Origin: Pempheris klunzingeri
Taxonomy: Eukaryota; Chordata; Actinopteri; Acropomatiformes; Pempheridae
Length of the DNA stretch: 64,000 nt
Direction: 5' to 3'
NCBI RefSeq assembly: GCF_042242105.1
Contig: NC_092020.1
Location: 2,655,001 to 2,719,000, forward strand
Under the pieces are notes generated by a model that saw nothing but the letters and a program-made list of their open reading frames with translations, ran no database searches and was not told where the DNA came from. The position numbers and the translations under genes are program-made. The number at the start of each line of letters is the position of its first letter. Position 1 is the stretch's first letter. Below, one piece after another: positions 39,701 to 49,686 of the stretch.

Positions 39701-41711
39701 TTGTAATCTCTTTGCCTTGCAGCATTTTACTGAGCCTTTTGTCCTGTCACTCCACATGTTCTGTATTGTGTAATCTCTTTTCACTGACTGTCTCGGTTGA
39801 GATACTTATCTCATCAGCTACAAGCCAGCACAGAAAGACCACCCACCAAATTCATCCAATGTAAGCCCACAGAGTGCAGGCCTGACTTTTCTTCCTGTTA
39901 CTAAGGGATACTGTATATCTTTGAGGTTTACACCCCCATGTTGGGTTGTTTTTTTCATCCTCTGCGACTGTTTGATTCACTGACCGGCCTTTTATGACAA
40001 TCGCGTGGAGAACCAACAGTCCCTGAGAGGTAAAGAGAGAAAACCCGTCACATCTTTATAACTCCTCTATCCTGAGGCCTGGTGGACTGCTGGAACAAGC
40101 CATAAAGATATTAGCCACCAACCAATCGTTAAGGCTCCGGTCTTAGAATGGGATCCATTATTTATTATACACCAAAACTGCTAAGACTAACCAGGAGCAA
40201 ACAAAATGTATGGAGGGACTGGTGGGAAAAGGCTTTGCAATACGGGGAATGACAGCCATATTTCTGCCAGAGAGAAAATTTATTAGCATGCCTAATGTAC
40301 CTGGATTGCAGAAAAACTGCCCCCCTGCAATGGTCGATTACTCAAAATAATTCAACTACAACTACTGACACACCCAGAGACATTCACCCGACAGCACGCC
40401 TTGCCCGTCTAGACTGAAATTCCTCTAAGAACGCTCCTATACCCAACCAAAAATCCTTGTTTTGTTTTGGGCCATTCGTCAAATTAGGTCTTTACATGCG
40501 TTTGGTCTTTTATGGGTGGAAGAAAATGTTTCTTGTCATGAATCCAAGGGGAACATTGTGTTTCTCGATGCGATGCCTGCCAGAGAGCAGAGCAGATACA
40601 AGACATGTACTGACAAGGCTGGTGATGACTACTACCCTCACCACAGGATTACCTCAGCTCTACACACACCTCAATGTGATGCTGCTTACACACACTGTGG
40701 AAGTCTATAGACTAGACTAATCGCAGCAACATGAAATAATAAGTCATATTACTGACTTTTTGGCAACTACAAAGAAACAAGGAACTGTAAGAGCTTTAAA
40801 GACTCAGACTACGTGGGGTAACCTTGTAAGGCTAATGCCTGACCTATATATAATTACCCATGAATGCCTAAGTATCTCCAACACAGAAAACTGCAAATAT
40901 TGAATAGAATTGGTGATTTAATAAATGCAAATCAGTCTAACATTTAGAGATCACCCCAGCCTCTAAGGTAGCAATATAACAACGTCACTGGGGAATGAGT
41001 GCATAATAAGAATGTGAGATCTGTGTGCGCAATAGCTGGCAGCAATGTTGGAATGATTTTATGTGTGCGCATGCGTGTGGCTGCAAGTGAGAGTCTGTGT
41101 GTTTGTCAGGCAAAGCAGCACTGCACATATAAGGCCTGGAAAGTGGTTACAGCTCTCCTCAATAGCGACAGTAGTTTATAGAGTATTTGAAAATTCATTT
41201 AATGAAGAGGCAGTGACCTAACAAGGAGAGTACAAAGCACGGCGGATCAAATGACAGTATGTCCTTGGGAAACTATAAATACTATTAATGCAAAGGCACT
41301 GGATGTTAAGACTGGCTAGATAAGGGTTGGTATATACCATAAAAATGGGGGTGATATGAAAACAGTTTGCAGACACAATCGTTTACTAACAAAAGACGGC
41401 ATGCATATGTCCATGTAGGGTCTTTATGTGGAGAACAGGACTATCGAACACTAACCAAATGTTGTAAATAGGTCAAGGGTTTCTATAGAAGCTTGGAGGA
41501 GCACAAATTACTTTACAGGATGAGCCTCCATGCAATCCGTACAGGGGAGCACAAAGACGCCAGCGATCACAGATGCAGAGAAGTACAAAAGCCGACTCCA
41601 ATAACAGTTTCTTACCCTTGACACGGTGAGGGGCATGCTGAAGTCCTTGCCACCCTGCAGCCTGAAGCCCCAAGGCGCTGGGCCGCTGAGGGTTACGGAG
41701 TATATGTTCAT
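14638..41711 (-). CDS. pdlim7: PDZ and LIM domain protein 7 (Enigma), complete, 488 aa
   Basis: Coding exons, 5' to 3' on the minus strand: 41711-41616, 34271-34120, 28683-28656, 27736-27540, 23761-23607, 23166-23130, 18713-18661, 18405-18162, 17739-17559, 17467-17347, 15194-15079, 14724-14638 (stop TGA). All phases match, giving 488 residues. The PDZ domain is residues 1-84 with the signature [15 protein letters not shown]. Residues 85-312 form a Ser/Pro-rich linker with [22 protein letters not shown]1 starts at Cys313/Cys316, LIM2 at Cys372/Cys375 and LIM3 at Cys431/Cys434. The family links actin/Z-disc proteins through the PDZ domain to kinases and signalling partners through the LIM domains. 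LIM3 ([19 protein letters not shown]) matches PDLIM7 better than its paralogue PDLIM5. The ATG sits 3 nt after a strong acceptor, so the upstream 5' UTR is spliced. Confidence 0.95.
15197..15223 (-). repeat. (GA/CT)n microsatellite that forms the LIM3 exon polypyrimidine tract
   Basis: A GA run on the plus strand is a CT run on the pdlim7 strand, and it runs straight into the CCAG acceptor of the LIM3 exon (first exon base 15194). Confidence 0.9.
15537..15570. repeat. Perfect 15-bp inverted repeat with GAGG loop
   Basis: Arms at 15537-15551 and 15556-15570 are exact reverse complements (core ATCGAATGCCCAAT), separated by 4 nt. It lies in a pdlim7 intron. It is not obviously part of a larger repeat. 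Confidence 0.9.
18757..18789. repeat. (CA)n microsatellite
   Basis: Near-perfect CA run of about 33 bp in a pdlim7 intron, 44 bp upstream (on the gene strand) of the 53-nt linker exon. Confidence 0.95.
22550..22880. mobile_element. Foldback teleost repeat with internal X-box-like palindrome
   Basis: Arms at 22621-22643 and 22827-22849 are inverted repeats matching at 22 of 23 positions (core CTGTCCAAAGGTAACAAAAT). Between them is a palindromic GGTTGCCTGGCAACC (22755-22769). The text, including CAGCCAGTTAGCTTAG, CTGGAAACAGCTAGC and CACCCGGCTAAGAAATA, is that of a repeat I recognise as widespread in perch-like fish. Non-autonomous and non-coding. The family name is not assigned, because that needs a Repbase/Dfam search. 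Outer limits are approximate. Confidence 0.65.
24332..24382. repeat. Tandem duplication, period 29 bp
   Basis: A 22-bp unit beginning CTAAGCTGACAAACCATTCT occurs exactly at 24332-24353 and 24361-24382. Confidence 0.9.
24604..24840. mobile_element. hAT-like MITE with terminal inverted repeats
   Basis: The 5' end TAGTGGTTCCCAACCT and the reverse complement of the 3' end (CAGTGGCTCCCAACCT) match at 14 of 16 positions. Flanks of 8 bp (TAATGGAA at 24596-24603 and TAATGAAG at 24841-24848) agree at 6 of 8, consistent with a decayed 8-bp target duplication as made by hAT transposases. About 237 bp, AT-rich, non-coding. Of a type I recognise as common in fish. Confidence 0.7.
26783..26808. repeat. 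(CA)13 microsatellite
   Basis: Perfect CA run in a pdlim7 intron. Confidence 0.95.
28684..34119 (-). other. pdlim7 intron after the PDZ exons
   Basis: This 5.4-kb intron holds a direct repeat at 31521-31542/31572-31593 (period 51), poly-A tracts (33652-33675, 33701-33719) and a decayed fish repeat at 33785-33905. No exon was recognised. Confidence 0.55.
33785..33905. mobile_element. Decayed interspersed repeat fragment
   Basis: The pattern 'CATCAAAATCCACTGAAATC ... GTAATATCCTGCTAA ... GAAAACACAACCTCC(C)TGGCGG' resembles a common fish repeat that ends in a GAAAACATAACCTCCTTGGCGG-type tail. It is short and diverged, so the class is not assigned. Confidence 0.4.
34272..41615 (-). other. Large intron splitting the pdlim7 PDZ domain
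   Basis: At 7.3 kb this is the longest intron of the gene. It interrupts PDZ codons in phase 0 (SR before, [11 protein letters not shown] after). A GA/CT-rich tract lies at 37640-37690 and a GC-rich patch at about 36750-36790. No exon or recognisable mobile element was found. Confidence 0.55.
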
Positions 41712-41714
41712 AGC

Positions 41715-44167
41715 CTTGGGGAAGAGAGAAGAGGAAACACCATCTTAATTAGTTGGGAAGCCAAGAAAAGGTTTGAGGCCACACGTCCTTTTCTACACCA
41801 TCCGAGCAGCCTCGCTGCGCGTTGTCTGCATCGGTTTCCAACACAAGCGTACACGTTCCATACAAAAGCTGACATTGAGATTGTTTTCTTTCACAGTAGA
41901 TCATATTAAGTGTTGGAAAAATTCTGTTTTAAGAATAAACATGTTCCAAGAATTCATTAAATGTGTCCTTTGGTAGAAATAACCAATTCAACTATTTGAA
42001 TTCAGCTTTTTGCATAACTTACAAGACATTAAAATGCCAGAGCTGCCTCTGGGACATACTGTTCCTATTTATTAACAGACAAACTAATAGGTTGCTATCC
42101 CTTGTGTCACAATGTGAGGCGAACATTCATACAGAGGCAATATTCAGAGTGTAACACAGTATAGTACAATGCAAATGAGCACAGCAGAAAACATCGGCAT
42201 CATAAATCTACCGTACAATAAGAACAGTGGCGACATTCAACAGTTATCTTCTTTCTGGCAGAGTGAGAATATCCAACTCATTGTATTCAATTAGTAATTC
42301 AGCCATTAAAGTGAACTACAACAAAACACTGGCCCACAACATGCAAACTTGCCTTGACTTTTTTTTATTTTTTATTATTATTATGATCTTAAATCATTTG
42401 TACAGCTGGTGAAAACAGTGTGAAACAACTTCACCAGAGCGCATTATTGACACTGAATGGCAAGTCACCTAAATAACCTGGTAATTTTAAGAACCCAAGG
42501 CAACTCGAGACGTAGGGCTATGTCACTTGCTCTTACTTGAAAGTTACAGCTGTGCCACTGACCTCTGTACCTGCACCCTTAACACAGCTCTTGCTCCTCC
42601 TCCTACAATACTGCCAAGTGTCATTGCAGTGGGTGACACAGGGCTAGCTAACCACGATGCCACCGTGAAAAACCTACCTCGTCTTGAAGGGCCGGCCGAT
42701 AGCCCAAACCTGTGAGAAAGCTAGAGAGTCAGTGAGCTGTGGCAAGCAGATTCTCTCTCTGTTGGCAAACCCTACCCCCGACACTGTCTGTGACACAGGC
42801 AAGCCCTAGCCTCTCCTCACTCCTCAGAGGCTATATAAGGAATGTAAAACTACACCAAACTATTTCAGCCCAACACCCACATGAGTCACAGAGAGAGAGG
42901 GGGGTAGAGGAGGATGGAGAGAGGTAACGTCAACTACTCCTATATTCTGGCAAAAGCCTACTACATAAAAGTCAATGGAATAAAACATTTTTTTTTTTTT
43001 AAACTAATAAAAAAGTGCACATGAGAGGCGGCAGACGGCCACAACTGAAGGAGAGTTTACGGAAGTCTACATTCCCTCTGGAAGGCATGAGACAGTGCAA
43101 CCAAACCAGCAATTATATTTTTAAATCAAGTTCTTAAAGCAACAGAGGAGCTCACATAAAGGAACAACTGAAACAGGGTGAGCTCATAGATCAGATATAA
43201 AAATTAAAAATAAAAAACTGTGAAATGGTTCTTGTCCAAAACACTTAAGACAACCAGCCAAGCACCCTAAATAATCCCATCCATAAAACCTCCAAACCTG
43301 CTTACTTACTTCAAATCCTTCTGAGAGTTTACATTCATATCCATTTTTTATGTCCTAATGCCAGACTGCCTATGCACAGATTATATAAACCGCCTTAATT
43401 ACCAAAACTTGGATTAGTTTACGGTCCCTTTCCTCATATTCTACCTCTTGGGAGGCGAGAAAATCAATTATGGGACATACAGCTTGAGACAATAAATGGA
43501 GAGACCCACAGCAGCAGCATGTAATGGAGGTTAGATTCCACTTGTGATAATGGCACGCTGCAAAGTGATTCTTTTCTGTTGTTTTAAGCAGATTGGAATG
43601 AGACTGTGGAAGTGACAGCATGGATCTGGATGAGTTTCAGTTAATTACATACCACCCACTATATTAAACTAGCAAAGCAATCAGCAGCCTAAGCCAATAA
43701 ATATGCAAGAAATGCCTGTGGTTCTCATTCAAGTGACGTCCCTGTTTATGGTATTGCTATTTATAATCTCCTGGGGTGTCACTAGAATATTTTTTTATAT
43801 GAACTTGTACTTTTTAATTTTTTTTTTTGCTTAACAACCTACGCAATTATGGGCTTATACAGCTTACTTTTAATAGATTCCAGTGTGTCCGAGACAGTGA
43901 TCTGCAACAGGTAATTAGAGGCTCCACTTTGAGAGCTAAAGCCTGCTTATGGTGCGGAGCCTGAAATAAACATTAACATGCACAATAGGAGCAGCAAAAA
44001 ATGGGACACGGGAAGTGGAGCTGTAACAAAGTAGTTTGCAGAGCGACGGTGGCTCGGAGCAGCTAACCCAAACCAGGCACTGCTCAGTGAGGGAGGGCAG
44101 CACAAGTTACACTGGGGGGGTAAAAAAAAAAAAAGTTCGAGGAGCGCAGAGAGATGACTTGGCCTAC
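41715..44167 (-). other. pdlim7 5' UTR intron region
   Basis: Sequence between the coding start exon and the inferred noncoding exon 1. It includes a candidate 32-nt noncoding exon (42678-42709), a TATTT-rich stretch and a CRE-like TGACGTCC at 43734-43741. Confidence 0.5.
42678..42709 (-). other. pdlim7: Candidate 32-nt noncoding cassette exon of pdlim7
   Basis: On the minus strand a GCTTTCTCACAG acceptor precedes 32 nt that include GGCCGGCCC, followed by a strong GAG|GTAGGT donor. It sits between the CpG-rich exon 1 and the ATG exon and adds no ATG upstream of the start. A 5' UTR exon is the simplest reading; it may be skipped or may be a pseudo-exon. Confidence 0.4.
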
Positions 44168-44445
44168 CTCTTGTCCCTCCTGTCCGCCAGACATCACGAG
44201 TCAGAGTGGAGGAGAAGCAGCAGTCAATCGGTCAGTGAGCAGGCGAACTTTCAGACTTCCTTGATCCGGACGTCAGGAAGCCACTGTGGATCCCCTCGGT
44301 GAGCAGCGGGATCATTCCCTCAAATTCCTTTTAGCAGGACTCGGGCTGTAACGTCAGAAGTCACATGGGCCGCTGCCTCATTCCGTGCTCCGGCTGTGAA
44401 CCAGCAGAGGCCGGGCTTCACGGGACTGTCTCCGGCGATAAATGG
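44036..44445 (-). promoter_or_regulatory. pdlim7: pdlim7 promoter, CpG-rich, with noncoding exon 1
   Basis: CpG dinucleotides are much denser here than in the flanks. A minus-strand donor AAGAG|GTAGGC (exon ending at 44168) suggests a noncoding first exon that splices to the acceptor three bases before the ATG at 41711 (41714), possibly via 42678-42709. CRE-like elements lie at 44269-44276 (TGACGTCC on the minus strand) and 44349-44356 (TGACGTTA). No TATA box was noted. The start site is not defined. Confidence 0.55.
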
Positions 44446-44529
44446 TGAAATGATCACATATACTCGAGTACTGTCCTTAAATACTAATTCATGCATTTTC
44501 CATTCATGCCACTCTGCTTCTTACATTAC

Positions 44530-45110
44530 AAATTCCTGACAGCTGTAGTTACTCTACAAATTAAGATTTTTGCACGCAGAGCACCTGAGGAGCCCACAGA
44601 ATATACTACTGATTTGTTTTATAATTAAACTACCCAGCAGTTTAATCAAATACAGCTGAAACACTTTGTCAGGAAATTAATTGGCAGCTATTTTGTTTAA
44701 GTCATTTCCATTAAAAAAAAAAAAAAATTAAAAAAACATTTCATGGCTTCCAGCTTCTCAAATGTGAAGATGCTTTTTGCTATAATCATTTTAATTTACT
44801 TTTTTTTAAATAATTTTTCATTTGGACTACTGGTTGGACTAAGGTGGGCTGTGTGTAATTGTGACAGTTTTCTGATTTTTATTTTTATTTTTACCAACCA
44901 GACAATCATTTGATTAATAAAGAAAATAATCAGCAGATTAATCCACAATAATAGTAATCATTATTTTAAGTCTTATACAAAGTAGTTAAAATCCTGCTCT
45001 TCTATTAGAGTAATAATAATATAATAATATACAGTCACAGGGACATTTTCCTGCTATATGTACTCTTACTTTAAAAACATTTTATGGTTAATACTTACAT
45101 AGTTTAAATT
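44530..45110. mobile_element. Decayed teleost interspersed repeats, nested or adjacent
   Basis: 44540-44650 resembles the interior of the fish MITE family seen at 4282-4603 (TTACTCTACAAATTAAGATT, AACTACCCAGCAGT). 44735-44965 resembles another very common fish repeat (GCTTCTCAAATGTGAAGATG; GGACTACTGGTTGGAC; AAAATAATCAGCAGATTAAT). Long A and T tracts interrupt them. Non-coding. Assignments are from memory and need a repeat library. Confidence 0.5.
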
Positions 45111-46040
45111 CAGACATGTTCAATGCATGCACACTGGCCACAGGAGTGTGCAATCAACCAATGATTAGGCAAGTCAGAAATGTTTATCTGTGCCTCTAAA
45201 GGTATATTTAAAATAAAAAATAAAAATAAAAACTTCTCAGAGTTACGTAATCCACTACATTTATCTGACTGCTGCTTTGAAGATTATTATTTTACACACA
45301 GAATATTTAATGAGCATAAAAATATGATGAATGTTGAAAAAAGACAGATAGTATGCAATAAATAATTTCACATCGCCGGGCTACACTGCTAAAATGCTGG
45401 GTACTCTTTTCTTAAAAAGGCATAATTTATAAAGAAAATTTTAAAAGAGAAAGAAAATTAAATTGTAATACTAATAACAAATATCAAACAAATGATTTAG
45501 ATTTAGATTTATCAATCATAGGCTATAGTAGTAGTACTATAGGTACTTGTTTTCTATGGTAAAAGGCCTATTTGAAGTTTGGCTGCAGCTGTAGTACTAA
45601 TATACATAAACTGTAGATGCTCTGTGTCCTCTGATTCTCACATAGGAACTCTAATCTCAGTGGAATAGTGGGCAGGACTGTTTTTTAGATGAGAGACGGT
45701 GTCACCCACCACTCATCTGCTGATCACTAATAATTGATTAGGAGTTAGGGAGGTGCACTTGAAAAGCTTGTAGCATCACCTGCAGGGGGACACTATGGTT
45801 CTTGATTTGATGTGTCTCAGTGCAGCATCTGGGCAGCAGATGGAGACAAACTGCAGCAAAAGGGAGATGGTACCTCAGGGTGCTGCCCTGCTCCATCATC
45901 ATCATCATCATCTTCATCATCATCATCATCATCACAGTGGCTGAACAAGTGAAGAAATCATGAATCATCAGTGAGGGCCTGAAGTCGAAGCTCTGACTGT
46001 TTAACACAGAGGATTAAATTGTTTGCCTTGGTGTCCACAT
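45111..46040. other. Intergenic spacer upstream of cltb
   Basis: AT-rich DNA with A-rich tracts near 45208-45232 and the ATC repeat; no gene seen. Confidence 0.5.
45893..45934. repeat. (ATC)n microsatellite
   Basis: Trinucleotide run broken once by TTC. The apparent poly-Met reading frame on the minus strand is a by-product of this repeat. Confidence 0.95.
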
Positions 46041-46186
46041 TATTCTGCTTAGAATAGCTCATTTTGGAGTAAAATATTTAGTCGTATCGACGTAGCAGAG
46101 CTGTTGGCCTATATTTTTAGGGGGCTTTGGCGTTAGCAAGCTAAACCTACCAGGCTAAGTTTAACTTCACAACACTTTTGTGAAAG
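46041..46186 (+). promoter_or_regulatory. cltb: cltb proximal promoter and 5' UTR (inferred)
   Basis: Sequence immediately upstream of the cltb ATG, with CpGs and GTTAGC (46132-46137) and GCTAAG motifs. The start codon context is AAAGATGG. pdlim7 exon 1 lies about 1.7 kb away on the other strand. The exact start site is unknown. Confidence 0.4.
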
Positions 46187-49100
46187 ATGGCTGACAACGG
46201 AGCACACCCGGCTGAAGAGGACCCAGCTGCAGCTTTCCTGGCCCAGCAGGAGAGCGAGATAGCGGGGATAGAGAACGACGGCGACGGGTTTGGGGCGCTG
46301 GAGGGAGCGGGAGGACAACAGCCGCAGACGGCCAACTACGGCAAGTTTGGGACTGAGCTAATGCTAGCACTGAACGAGCTAACTACAGCTAGCTCACTGG
46401 TACTTGGACTGGACTGGCAGTAGTTAGCCAGGAGGACATGTATGTTAACAATAACATTACTAGTTGATACAGCCCGCTGGCGTAGCTGTTATCGGATAGT
46501 CGGTTCACTCTGGTTAATATCATTTAGCATTAGTTAAAGCTAACCTCCCGTATCGTTAGCTTCAGAAGTTAGCGTTAGCATAGCCGTTGACGGTGGTGCG
46601 TTCAATTGCACACCGACAGCGTCCGTTTAAAAACGTTGCAAATGCCTCAGCTCAGCCTCCTCCGCTGTAACATTGGAGACACTGGCACACTGTGGCACCG
46701 CACTAAGACACGGCACTGTTTGCACAGTAGTATCCGAGCTATTAGCCAGCTTCTCCAGAAAAACCTGTCCTGTTCACCGGCAGAGCTGCACAGACGTTAT
46801 CAGTGCCGAAACAGGTGCTGCTGCATTTCTAAGGTCAGCCGTAATGTTTAGTTAAGGAACAAAGTGACACTGTCATAGTAGAAACAACCATAAGTTACGA
46901 GGAAGAGTGAGGAAGAGTAGCTGACAGGAAACCTCCGTATTAACATTTAACTTTGCTTTCTTACGATGTTAGACGGTTTCCAAGAGGAGCCTGCCACAGT
47001 CAATGGAGACATGTTTCAGGTGAGCTTCACAGGTATCTTTAGTCTGTTTCCCCAAGTCATTTTTAGTCACCTGCAAAGTCCATCTCTTTGTTTGTGTGAG
47101 TGAGTTTCATTTGTCACCATCAAAAAAAGTTCCTGCTTTAGCATTCCTGTATGTTACAATGTGATGGATTTACCATCCACCCAGTGTTTGGGTCAAATAG
47201 CAGTTTATAATAGAGTCAGTATTTTCTATGTCCTCCTAAAGGCGTCCAATGGCCCAACAGACAACTATGCAGCCATCGCACAGGTGGATATCCAAAGGCA
47301 AGAGCCCGAGAGTTTACGCAAGTGGAGGGAGGAGCAGAAGACACGCCTTGAAGCATTAGGTGAGAAAAGTTGCTTGCACCCTCATACCCCCATATTTAAA
47401 AACTTCGGACTTATTCCAGGAGGAGCCCCCTTTCAATTTTCATCATGGTCTGCAAAAGGTATCTATGCTGTGTCAGGTGTATGGCATGGTACAGGAATGA
47501 GAATAGCTTTAATGGTTTGTGTTCAATGTATAAAGTCTTTAGAAGCTTGTTTTTCTAATCTTCTGCTCTGGTTATCAATGTGAAACTATTGGGTCCAGTG
47601 GAGTGTGTCTATATACATCTGTGCATACGTATATATGGTTTTTAACCATGTTATACGGTAAAAATGAGTGATATGAGTGATGAGCCACTGTGGTTTTGTT
47701 GTTTGCAGTTTACCTTTAAGGCGAGTGATGCAGCACGTCTAACTGTGTCACACTCGGGCCTAATAAAATGTCACGTCTTCTCTATTTTTCCTGTTTTTGG
47801 GGACTCTTGACTATGTTGTTTTTCCGCTGCTGCACCCTAACAAGACTCAGCATCCAAGGCGGCGGAGGCAGAGTGGAGAGAGAAAGCCAAAAAGGAGCTG
47901 GAGGACTGGCATGTACACCAGAGTGAGCAGATGGAGAAGAACAAGGCCAACAACAGGTTAGGGTCTGACATGTCCCCAGTTAACATGCAGAGAAGTAACA
48001 GTTGGTTTATCATGATGATGTGAGGATGCTGTAAACGCCACACTGAACTCCTTCTGTTCAGATTAACGACTCCGGTGTTGTATTGGCAGATTTGACTTTT
48101 TCAAGGGATCAAGTTAATTTGTTTGTCATTTTACAACACAATGTTACACAATGAAATGAAAGCTGCAGTCCCTTTTTGCTACACAAACATATAGAGGTAT
48201 ACAAATAATTAAATTTGGAATAGAATAAGAATTAAAAATGTTGTTTTTACTGTGCATGTCAAGTCAGATGTGGCAAACAATAACACAATAGACTTTATCA
48301 TATCAGGAAGATTTGCAGAAACTGGATGTTTAATATGTTTAAAAACAACTGAAGCACTAGGGTTGGACTTTCTGCACCCACAATCAACAGTTGGACTATT
48401 GATTGTACTGCTGATTAGATTTGTTTAGTGCTTGTATAAAGACAGTCTGTGCACCACTTAAAGATCGTTATTGTCACCATTGTACGCTATGCTCACAAAG
48501 ATATTGCGACCTCTCCCTTTCTTGACCAAGCTAACCTGTTCTTCTCTCACACTTTCCAACAGACTCTGTCCAAGTCTGGCACGGTATCACTCTGCATCTG
48601 TGGCTCTAGTTTTGGCCAGTTTCTCCCCCTGAGTCTCTGAAAGCACTGAGAAGCAGTCCCCACATGAGGTTATATGTTAGTGTACAGCTGTGTGTCCACA
48701 CAGAAGGCCAGGAAAACAAAACAGGAAGTTAGTTTGCTAAAAGGAATGCAAACAGCTGAGAGCAAATGTCACAGTTTACATCCTCGCTACAGCCCAGCGA
48801 CCTACCAAAGCAGTCTGGATTTGGCTGAAATGCTTCGCCATTCCAAGCTTGTTTACTGGCACCAGTGTACCAGAGTAGCACAGAGAGAGACTGTACTCAG
48901 TCTCAGACAGTGTTAAACCTTTTACTTCCACCTCATCAGAGCGGTTTCTCAGTTGCTTCCATAATCCGTTTAATGCAGTCCCTGATTTCTCTCTGCTTGT
49001 TGTTTGACACTGAAACTGTTCTCCTTTTCTTTTTCCTGCTTTCTTGGCCTTGCCTGCGTACTAGGATTGCTGACAAGGCTTTCTACAAACAGCCCAACTC

Positions 49101-49686
49101 TGATGTTATAGGCTTTGTGTAGGTTTAGAATTCTTACGCTTTTTAATGTTGTATGGCCTGCCCCGTTAGTAACCACTAGTTTATTTTCACCTGATGCATG
49201 CCCAAACACTAAAATGACTGTTTTTGAAGGCATAATTTGGCTTTTTTTTTTTTGCATTTGTATTTGATTGGTCCATATTTTGAATATATTGTGTGTATAT
49301 ATACAATGAATATTTATAAGTGTGTGATTGATACAAAGAAATGCATGAAGTTACTGTGTGTCTGGCGCACAGGTGCTCCCCATGTGATTGAACTGTGTGG
49401 TTGAGCGCCATGTTTGGCTCAGACGGGTTTGCTCTTATGGAAGCTGTTCTGAAGTGCCTCTAATACTGCAGCTCGTTCACATCTTTCCCTGGTCTCTCTC
49501 CGACACACCCGCAGAGCGTCCGAGGAGGCCTTCCTGGCAGAGAGCGACGGCGACAGCCCAGGATCCGAATGGGAGAGAGTAGCCCGCCTCTGCGACTTCA
49601 ATCCGAAAACCAGCAAACAGGCGAAGGATGTTTCCCGAATGCGCTCTGTCCTCATCTCTCTCAAACAGACGCCTCTGGTTCGCTAG
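46187..49686 (+). CDS. cltb: Clathrin light chain B, complete, 218 aa
   Basis: Exons are 46187-46340, 46973-47019, 47242-47359, 47845-47956, 49065-49118 and 49515-49686 (stop TAG), all in phase. The N-terminal conserved block EEDPAAAFLAQQESEIAGIE (residues 10-29) is the family hallmark. The central helix (SLRKWREEQ ... EAEWREKAKKELEDW) binds the clathrin heavy chain, and the C-terminus holds EWERVARLCDFNP and SRMRSVLISLK. The light chain sits on the triskelion leg and tunes coat assembly at the plasma membrane and Golgi. QSEQ-EKNK-NNRIADKAFY and the HIGD2A neighbour favour CLTB over CLTA, although the last exon is CLTA-like in places. Intron 1 needs a GC donor (46341-46342), which is the only choice that keeps phase and yields VNGDMFQ. 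No neuronal insert exon was recognised. Confidence 0.93.
46341..46346 (+). other. cltb: Non-canonical GC 5' splice site of cltb intron 1
   Basis: Exon 1 must end in phase 1 to join GAC-GGT-TTC of exon 2. The only phase-1 site that fits is TACG|GCAAGT, which matches the strong GC-donor consensus. Nearby GT sites (46291, 46345, 46399, 46430) give the wrong phase. Confidence 0.8.
46350..46590. repeat. Cluster of GTTAGC/GCTAAC/GCTAGC motifs
   Basis: At least nine short motifs of this type lie within about 230 bp at the start of cltb intron 1, with more just upstream of the ATG. They are irregularly spaced, so this is not a simple tandem repeat. Confidence 0.7.
47957..49064 (+). other. cltb intron 4
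   Basis: Intron of 1.1 kb. No coding or mobile-element signal was recognised. It ends in CCTGCGTACTAG before the exon starting with IADKAFYKQP. Confidence 0.6.

Noticed and set aside
14638..41711. Calling the minus-strand PDZ-LIM gene pdlim5, whose human copy lies near UNC5C.
   Set aside because: The N-terminus is somewhat PDLIM5-like, but all three LIM domains follow PDLIM7, and the neighbouring genes are of the UNC5A/CLTB/HIGD2A set.
45738..46007. Frame with a run of Met residues.
   Set aside because: Produced by the ATC microsatellite at 45893-45934.
49119..49514. Neuron-specific insert exon of clathrin light chain between GFV and ASEEAF.
   Set aside because: I read the intron in the needed phase and found no segment like the mammalian insert with good splice sites. 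It may be absent or too diverged to see by eye.
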